DNA of 64,000 nucleotides from Pleurodeles waltl (Eukaryota; Chordata; Amphibia; Caudata; Salamandridae): the NCBI RefSeq assembly GCF_031143425.1, contig NC_090445.1:819180817-819244816 (forward strand). Reading direction: 5' to 3'. Positions within the stretch are counted from its first letter, which is position 1; every line of letters starts with the position of its first letter. Positions 57,390-64,000 of the stretch are shown here, in pieces. The translations under genes and the position numbers were made by a program. Below the pieces are notes generated by a model. The model was given only the letters and a program-made list of their open reading frames with translations. It was not told the origin of the DNA and ran no database searches.

Positions 57390-60071
57390 TGTAAGGAAAT
57401 GCCTCCTTGGCATGGTTACCCCCTGACTTTTTGCCTTTGCTGATGCTATGTTTTGAATTGAAAGTGTGCTGAGGCCTGCTAACCAGGCCCCAGCACCAGT
57501 GTTCTTTCCCTAACCTGTACTTTTGTTTTCACAATTGGCACACCCTGGCATCCAGGTAAGTCCCTTGTAACTGGTACCCCTGGTACCAAGGGCCCTGATG
57601 CCAGGGAAGGTCTCTAAGGGCTGCAGCATATCTTATGCCACCCTGGGGACCCCTCACTCAGCACAGACACACTGCTTGCCAGCTTGTGTGTGCTGGTGAG
57701 GACAAAACGAGTAAGTCGACATGGCACTCCCCTCAGGGTGCCATGCCAACCTCACACTGCCTATGCAGTATAGATAAGTGACCCCTCTAGCAGGCCTTAC
57801 CGCCCTAAGGCAGGGTGCACTACACCATAGGTGAGGGCACCAGTGCATGAGCACTGTGCCCCTACAGTGTCTAAGCAGAACCTTAGACATTGTAAGTGCA
57901 GGGTAGCCATAAGAGTATATGGTCTGGGAGTCTGTCAAACACGGACTCCACAGCACCATAATGGCTACACTGAAAACTGGGAAGTTTGGTATCAAACTTC
58001 TCAGCACAATAAATGCACACTGATGCCAGTGTACATTTTATTGTAAAATACACCCCAGAGGGCACCTTAGAGGTGCCCCCTGAAACCTTAACCAACTACC
58101 CATGTAGGATGACTGGTTTTAGCAGCCTGCCAAACTCGAGACATGTTGCTGGCCACATGGGGAGAGTGCCTTTGTCACTCTGTGGCTAGTAACAAAGCCT
58201 GCACTGGGTGGAGATGCTATCACCTCCCCCAGGCAGGAGCTGTAACACCTGGCGGTGAGCCTCAAAGGCTCACCCCCTTTGTTCCAGCACCACAGGGCAC
58301 TCCAGCTAGTGGAGTTGCCCGCCCCCTCCGGCCACGGCCCCACTTTTGGCGGCAAGGCCGGAGGAAATAATGAGAATAACAAGGAGTCGTCACTGGCCAG
58401 TCAGGACAGCCCCTAAGGTGTCCTGAGCTGAGGTGACTCTAACCTTTAGAAATCCTCCATCTTGCAGATGGAGGATTCCCCCAATATGGATAGGAATGTG
58501 ACCCCCTCCCCTTGGGAGGAGGCACAAAGAGGGTGTACCCACCCTCAGGGCTAGTAGAAATTGGCTACTAACCCCCCAGACCTAAACATGCGCTTAAATT
58601 TAGTATTTAAGGGCTCCCCTGAACCTAGGAACTCAGATTCCTGCAACCTAAGAAGAAGAGGACTGCTGAGCTGAAAAACCCTGCAGAGAAGACGGAGACA
58701 CCAACTGCCTTGGCCCCAGCTCTACTGGCCTGTCTCCCCCCTTCGGAAGAAAACTGCTCCAGCGACGCTTTCCCCAGGACCAGTGACCTCTGAATCCTCA
58801 GAGGACTGCCCTGCTTTAAAAGGACCGAGAAACTCCAGAGAACAGCGGCCCTGTTCACCCAAGACTGCAACTTTGTTTCCAAAGGAGCAACTTAAAGGCA
58901 ACAGCGTTTCCCGCCAGAAGCGTGAGACTTGCAACCCTGCACCCGGCGACCCCGACTCGACTGGTGGAGAAACAACACTTCAGAGAGGACCCTCCGGCGA
59001 CTCCAAGACTGTGAGTAACCAAAGTTGTCCCCCCTGAGCCCCCACAGTGACGCCTGCAGAGGGAATCCCGAGGCTCCCCCTGACCGCGACTGCCTGACTC
59101 TAAGATCCCGACGCCTGGAAAAGACCCTGCACCCGCAGCCCCCAGGACCTGAAGGATCGGAACTCCAGTGCAGGAGTGACCCCCAGGATGCCCTCTCCCT
59201 TGCCCAGGTGGTGGCTACCCCGAGGAGCCCCCCCCCCTTGCCTGCCTGCACCGCTGAAGAGACCCCTTGGTCTCCCATTGATTCCAATTGAAAACCCGAC
59301 GTGTGTTTGCACACTGCACCCGGCCGCCCCCGTGCTGCTGAGGGTGTACTTTCTGTGCTAACTTGTGTCCCCCCCGGTGCCCTACAAAACCCCCCTGGTC
59401 TGCCCTCCGAAGACGCGGGTACTTACCTGCTGGCAGACTGGAACCGGGGCACCCCCTTCTCCATTGAAGCCTATGCGTTTTGGGCACCACTTTGAACTCT
59501 GCACCTGACCGGCCCTGAGCTGCTGGTGTGGTAACTTTGGGGTTGCTCTGAACCCCCAATGGTGGGCTACCTTGGACCCAAACTTGAACCCCGTAGGTGG
59601 TTTACTTACGTGCAAGAACTAACAATTACTTACCTCCCCTAGGAACTGTGAAAATTGCACTGTGTCTAGTTTTAAAATAGCTATATGTGTTTTATTTGAA
59701 AAGTATATATGCTATTGTGATTATTCAAAGTTCCTAAAGTACTTACCTGCAATACCTTTCATGCAAAGTATTACATGTAGAATTTGAACCTGTGGTTCTT
59801 AAAATAAAGTAAGAAAATATATGTTTCTATACAAAAACCTATTGGCCTGGAATTGTCTCTGAGTGTGTGTTCCTCATTTATTGCCTGTGTGTATGTACAA
59901 CAAATGCTTAACACTACTCCTTTGATAAGCCTACTGCTCGACCACACTACCACAAAATAGAGCATTAGTATTATCTCTTTTTGCCACTATCTTCCCTCTA
60001 AGGGGAACCCTTGGACTCTGTGCATACTATTCCTTACTTTGAAATAGTGCATAAAGAGCCAACTTCCTACA
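57390..60071 (+). mobile_element. 5' LTR of Gypsy-type element 2
   Basis: Begins TGTAAGGAAATGCC and ends CCAACTTCCTACA (inverted TGTA(A)GGAA / TTCCTACA), length 2,682 bp. AATAAA at 59,803-59,808 lies about 265 bp before the end, as in LTR 1. After it comes 'TTGGTGGATCAGCGGTGGGG', in primer-binding-site position. Its start resembles that of LTR 1 only loosely, so the two belong to related but separate families. The gag of this element starts at 60,969 on the same strand. Confidence 0.8.
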
Positions 60072-60091
60072 TTGGTGGATCAGCGGTGGGG
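60072..60091 (+). promoter_or_regulatory. putative primer-binding site of Gypsy element 2
   Basis: 'TTGGTGGATCAGCGGTGGGG' follows the LTR end directly, where a tRNA primer would anneal to start minus-strand synthesis. The matching site after LTR 1 differs at a few bases. I could not assign the tRNA. Confidence 0.5.
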
Positions 60092-60338
60092 TACAAGTAT
60101 TTGCATTTGCTGGACTACTCAGCCAATACCTGATCACACGACAAATTCCAAAAATTGTCATTAGAAATTGATTTTTGCAATTTTAACTATTTTTCTAAAT
60201 TCTTAAAAGTCCTGCTAGGGCCTTGTGTTACTCCCTGTTTGGCATTTCTTTTAGAGTTTAAAAGTTTTGTGAAAGTTTGAATTAGATTCTAGAACTAGTT
60301 TTAGATTCTTAAAAAGTATTCCAACTTTTAGAAACATA

Positions 60339-60965
60339 GGCCCTCATTCCGATCCTGGCGGTTTGAAACCGCCAGGGTGGAGGGCAACGGAAGCACCGCC
60401 AACAGGCTGGCGGTGCTTCCAGGGCTATTCTGACCGCGGCGGTAAAGCCGCAGTCAGAAAAGGGGAACCGGTGGGAACCGCCGGTTTTCCCCAGGACCAG
60501 GGAATCCTCCATGGCGGCGCTGCTTGCAGCGCCGCCATGGGGATTCCGACCCCCTTCCCGCCAGCCTGTTCCTGGCGGTAAAACCCGCCAGGAACAGGAT
60601 GGCGGGAACGGGTGTCGTGGGGCCCCTGGGGGCCCCTGCACTGCCCATGCCACTGGCATGGGCAGTGCAGGGGCCCCCTAACAGGGCCCCACCATGATTT
60701 TCACTGTCTGCTATGCAGACAGTGAAAATCGCGACGGGTGCTACTGCACCCGTCGCACCCCTGCAACTCCGCCGGCTCCATTCGGAGCCGGCTTCCTCGT
60801 TGCAGGGGCTTTCCCGCTGGGCCGGCGGGCGATCTTCTGGAGATCGCCCGCCCGCCCAGCGGGAAAGTCAAAATGACCCCGCGGTCATTTGACCGCGGTG
60901 CGGTCTTTGGGCGGTTTCCGCCCGGCGGGCGGTGCCCGCCGCCCGCCGGACTCGGAATGAGCCCC
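60339..60965. mobile_element. 627-bp G/C-rich MITE in the Gypsy leader
   Basis: The left end GGCCCTCATTCCGATCCTGG pairs with the right end, whose reverse complement is GGGGCTCATTCCGAGTCCGG. ATA flanks both sides (60,336-60,338 and 60,966-60,968). The interior consists of several nested inverted repeats, e.g. 'tggcggtttgaaaccgcca' at 60,356-60,374. The end pattern GGnnnTCATTCnGA...TGG is that of Harbinger copy B, which also has ATA duplications. The right duplication lies immediately before the gag ATG. The insertion keeps gag intact and adds an in-frame, probably untranslated, upstream extension. Confidence 0.8.
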
Positions 60966-60968
60966 ATA

Positions 60969-63377
60969 ATGTCTGGTGCAGAAGAGAATGTGATGGAACT
61001 CGACCTCACACCTTACCTCCATCTTAAGATGGGGGAGCTAAGGTCTCTCTGCAAAATAAAGAAAATCCCAGTTGCCTTAAGACCCTCCAAACAACAGCTC
61101 CAGGAGCTTTTGGCAGAGTTTGAAAAAGCCAACCCCTCTGAGGATGACCTCACAGAGGGAGAAGATAGTGACTTGGAGGAGAATTCCCACCTTCCAGTCC
61201 TAATTAGGGAGATCAGGGACCCTCAATCCCTGACTCCAAACATAATAGTCAGAGATGCTGTTTCCCTCACAGGAGGGGCCAGCACCTCTGTTATCACTGA
61301 GGAGAGCCTCAGTGAAGATGACCTCCTGCTAGCCAGGATGGCCAAAAGATTGGCTTTGGAAAGACAGATCCTAGCCATAGAAAGGGAAAGACAAGAGATG
61401 GGCCTAGGTCCCATCAATGGTGGCAGCAACATAAATAGGGTCAGAGATTCTCCTGACATGTTGAAAATCCCTAAGGGGATTGTAACTAAATATGAAGATG
61501 GTGATGACTTTACCAAATGGTTCACAGCTTTTGAGAGGGCTTGTGTAACCAGAAAAGTAAACAAATCTCACTGGGGTGCTCTCCTTTGGGAAATGTTCAC
61601 TGGAAAGTGTAGGGATAGACTCCTCACACTCTCTGGAAAAGATGCAGAATCTTATGACCTCATAAAGGGAACCCTGATTGAGGGCTTTGGATTCTCCACT
61701 GAGGAGTATAGAATTAGATTCAGGGGGGCTCAAAAAACCTCAAGCCAGACCTGGGTTGATTTTGTGGACTACTCAGTGAAAACACTGGATGGTTGGATTC
61801 AAGGCAGTGGTGTTAATAATTATGATGGGCTGTACAATTTATTTGTGAAAGAACACCTATTAAGTAATTGTTCAAATGATAAACTGCATCAGCATCTGGT
61901 AGACCTAGGACCAATTTCTCCCCAAGAATTGGGAAAGAAGGCAGACCATTGGGTCAAGACTAGGGTGACCAAGACTTCCACAGGGGGTGACCAAAAGAAA
62001 GGGGTCACAAAGCCTCCCCAGGGGAAAGGTGTTGAGACATCCAAAAACAAAAATAGTAAAGAGTCTTCTTCAGGCCCCCAAAAACCTGCACAGGAGGGTG
62101 GGCCCAGATCCTCTTCACAAAACAATTTTGGGTACAAGGGTAAAAACTTTGATCCCAAAAAGGCCTGGTGTCGTAGCTGTAATCAGCCTGGACACCAAAC
62201 TGGAGACAAGGCCTGTCCCAAGAAAAGTACCACTTCTAACTCCACTCCAGCTAACACTGGAATGGCTAGTCTCCAAGTGGGATCAACAGTGTGCCCAGAG
62301 CAAATCAGGTGTCACACTGAAGCTACATTAGTCTCTGAGGGTGGGGTGGATTTAGCCACACTGGCTGCCTGGCCTCCTAATATGCAAAAATACAGGCAGC
62401 AGCTCTTAATTAATGGGACAAGCGTAGAAGGCCTGAGGGATACAGGTGGCAGTGTCACCATGGTGACAGAGAAACTGGTTTCCCCTGGTCAATACCTGGC
62501 TGGACAAACTTATCCAGTCACCAATGCTGACAATCAAACTAAAGTACATCCCATGGCTATGGTAACTTTAGAGTGGGGAGGGGTCAATGGCCTGAAACAG
62601 GTGGTGGTCTCCTCAAATATCCCAGTAGACTGTTTGCTTGGAAATGACCTGGAGTCCTCAGCATGGGCTGAGGTAGAACTGAAAACCCATGCAGCCATGC
62701 TGGGTATCCCTGAACTGGTGTGTGTCAAGACAAGGGCACAATGCAAGGCTCAGGGTGAACAAGTAGAGCTGGAGTCTGGAAAAAGGGCCCAGCCTACCAA
62801 GAGGAAAGGAAAGACAACTGGGAAACCAGCTGCAACACAACAACAAAAAGAGAACCTCTCTTCTCAGGAAGAAGTTCTGCCATCTGAGGGAACTGAGCCT
62901 ATGGAGTTAGAACCTTATCAGGTTGAGCTCTTAGGCCCATGGGGACCCTCGAGGGAGTTGTGTAAGGGGCAAGAAACCTGTCCCTCTCTTGAAGGCCTTA
63001 GACAGCAAGCTGCTGAAGAGTCCAATGGCAAGAAAACTGGAACACATAGGGTCTATTGGGAAGATGGGCTCCTGTACACTGAGGCAAGAGATCCCAAACC
63101 TGGTGCCACTAGGAGAGTGGTAGTGCCTCAGGAGTTCAGAGAGTTCATACTGACCTTACCCCATGATATTCCCCTTGCTGGGCATTTGGGACAAACCAAG
63201 ACGTGGGAGAGACTAGTCAACACTTCTATTGGCCCAACATGTCCCAGAAAGTTAAGGAGTTTTGTGTCTCCTGTACCACCTGTCAAGCCAGTGGTAATAC
63301 AGGTGGACATTCAAAGGCCCCCCTCATTCCACTTCCAGTGGTGGGGGTCCCCTTTGAAAGAGTGGGGGTGGACATAG
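60969..63377 (+). CDS. Gypsy (Gmr1-like) gag-protease ORF, running into broken integrase start
   Basis: I chose ATG 60,969 ('MSGAEENVMELDLTPYL') because everything upstream in frame is the inserted MITE. Order: a helical N-terminus; a capsid with 'KWFTAFERACVTRKVNKSHW'; and a SCAN-like segment at about residues 245-335 ('YRIRFRGAQKTSSQTWVDF', 'LFVKEHLLSNCSNDKLHQHL'). A zinc knuckle follows near residue 400 ('CRSCNQPGHQTGDKAC', CX2CX4HX6C, longer than the usual HX4C). The aspartic protease is near residue 491 ('LRDTGGSVTMV'). After a Lys/Gln-rich linker come 'YWEDGLLYTEA' and the zinc-binding 'LPHDIPLAGHLGQTKTWERL'. The frame is then lost to a 1-nt deletion between 63,186 and 63,262 and ends at 63,377. 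There is no reverse transcriptase between protease and integrase. Confidence 0.85.
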   Translation: MSGAEENVMELDLTPYLHLKMGELRSLCKIKKIPVALRPSKQQLQELLAEFEKANPSEDDLTEGEDSDLEENSHLPVLIREIRDPQSLTPNIIVRDAVSLTGGASTSVITEESLSEDDLLLARMAKRLALERQILAIERERQEMGLGPINGGSNINRVRDSPDMLKIPKGIVTKYEDGDDFTKWFTAFERACVTRKVNKSHWGALLWEMFTGKCRDRLLTLSGKDAESYDLIKGTLIEGFGFSTEEYRIRFRGAQKTSSQTWVDFVDYSVKTLDGWIQGSGVNNYDGLYNLFVKEHLLSNCSNDKLHQHLVDLGPISPQELGKKADHWVKTRVTKTSTGGDQKKGVTKPPQGKGVETSKNKNSKESSSGPQKPAQEGGPRSSSQNNFGYKGKNFDPKKAWCRSCNQPGHQTGDKACPKKSTTSNSTPANTGMASLQVGSTVCPEQIRCHTEATLVSEGGVDLATLAAWPPNMQKYRQQLLINGTSVEGLRDTGGSVTMVTEKLVSPGQYLAGQTYPVTNADNQTKVHPMAMVTLEWGGVNGLKQVVVSSNIPVDCLLGNDLESSAWAEVELKTHAAMLGIPELVCVKTRAQCKAQGEQVELESGKRAQPTKRKGKTTGKPAATQQQKENLSSQEEVLPSEGTEPMELEPYQVELLGPWGPSRELCKGQETCPSLEGLRQQAAEESNGKKTGTHRVYWEDGLLYTEARDPKPGATRRVVVPQEFREFILTLPHDIPLAGHLGQTKTWERLVNTSIGPTCPRKLRSFVSPVPPVKPVVIQVDIQRPPSFHFQWWGSPLKEWGWT

Positions 63378-64000
63378 TGGGTCCACTTGAACCTCCCACA
63401 GCCTCAGGAAATATGTACATACTAGTAGTAGTGGATCATGCTACTAGGTATCCTGAAGCTATTCCCCTTAGGTCGACTACTGCCCCTGCAGTAGCCAAGG
63501 CCCTCATTGGTATCTTTACCAGAGTGGGCTTCCCTAAGGAGGTGGTGTCTGACAGAGGTACCAACTTCATGTCAGCATACCTGAAACACATGTGGAATGA
63601 GTGTGGAGTGACTTATAAATTCACTACACCCTATCATCCACAAACTAATGGCCTTGTTGAGAGATTCAACAAGACATTAAAAGGCATGATCATGTGGCTC
63701 CCAGAAAAACCCAAAAGGAGATGGGATGTCCTCTTGCCATGTCTGCTTTTCGCTTACAGAGAGGTGCCTCAGAAGGGAGTAGGCTTCTCACCCTTTGAAC
63801 TTCTGTTTGGCCACCCTGTAAGGGGACCACTAGCTCTTGTGAAAGAAGGCTGGGAGAGACCTCTTCATGAGCCTAAACAAGACATAGTGGACTATGTACT
63901 TGGCCTTCGTTCAAGGATGGAAGAGTACATGGAAAAGGCAAGTAAAAACCTTGAGGCCCGCCAACAGCTCCAGAAGTTTTGGTATGACCAAAAGGCTGCA
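63223..64000 (+). pseudogene. Gypsy (Gmr1-like) integrase, continuing beyond the window
   Basis: In the frame shifted from gag-protease, the zinc-binding cysteines (63,263 and 63,272) are followed by a complete DDE core. Asp is in 'VVVDHATRYPEA' (codon 63,434), Asp in 'VVSDRGTNFMSAYL' (63,551) and Glu in 'TNGLVERFNKTL' (63,659), with 35 residues between the second Asp and the Glu. Then come 'LPCLLFAYREVPQKGVGFSP' and 'FELLFGHPVRGP'. The enzyme would insert element DNA into the genome. The frame stays open to the end of the window at 64,000, so only the single upstream frameshift separates it from gag-protease. Whether a reverse transcriptase follows cannot be seen. Confidence 0.85.

Noticed and set aside
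60738..60968. Upstream in-frame extension of the Gypsy gag ORF
   Set aside because: It lies wholly inside an inserted MITE with its own ends and target duplication, so the element's own start is the ATG at 60,969.
1..64000. CRISPR arrays, bacterial operons or prophage
   Set aside because: No short regularly spaced repeats with unique spacers; introns, LINEs, SINE and long LTRs show a vertebrate genome.

Overview
The window contains no recognisable host gene, rRNA, tRNA or CRISPR array. It is interspersed-repeat DNA of a large-genome vertebrate, most likely a salamander or newt (inference). The reasons are very long Gypsy LTRs (2.1-2.9 kb), L1-type LINEs, Penelope-like elements, PIF/Harbinger DNA transposons with G/C-rich 'GGCGGT' ends, and small elements sharing those ends. 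Introns with GT-AG borders inside the Harbinger genes confirm a eukaryote.

Layout. 1-1.9 kb: Penelope-like remnant between two direct repeats. 3.45-5.5 kb: LTR-like repeat on the minus strand. 9.05-9.56 kb: Harbinger-type small element. 9.6-10.7 kb: decayed Gypsy pol. 10.74-39.35 kb: one L1-like LINE (copy A) broken by two large insertions. The first (11,569-31,973) is Harbinger copy A, into which a second, younger Harbinger (copy B, 21,683-30,815) has inserted. The second (about 32.9-37.9 kb) is an unclassified element carrying G/C-rich hairpin repeats and eight 383-bp tandem units. 39.35-40.95 kb: 3' part of LINE B. 41.2-42.8 kb: Penelope-like element on the minus strand. 44.2-50.15 kb: nearly full-length but decayed L1 (copy C). 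52.3-53.6 kb: second copy of the minus-strand LTR-like family. 53,705-53,875: palindromic MITE. 54,336-57,389: 5' LTR, leader and first codons of a Gypsy element, cut by a second Gypsy element (LTR 57,390-60,071, gag from 60,969) that runs off the window.

The most informative system is the Harbinger pair. Each copy carries three genes: a DDE transposase on the plus strand, split into a short first exon near the left end and a main exon about 5 kb away, and two different minus-strand Myb/SANT-like DNA-binding proteins. Gene 1 lies inside the transposase intron; gene 2 lies to the right. Exon phases in copy B fit exactly. Copy B has a 2-nt deletion in the transposase and a CAA-to-TAA stop in Myb gene 1, while Myb gene 2 is open. 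Copy A has lost a catalytic Asp and is widely decayed. Small elements with related ends (53,705; 60,339; probably 9,052) look like non-autonomous passengers.

The terminal Gypsy element has a SCAN-like capsid, a zinc knuckle and a protease followed directly by a zinc-binding region and integrase, with no reverse transcriptase between them. This is the Gmr1-like gene order.
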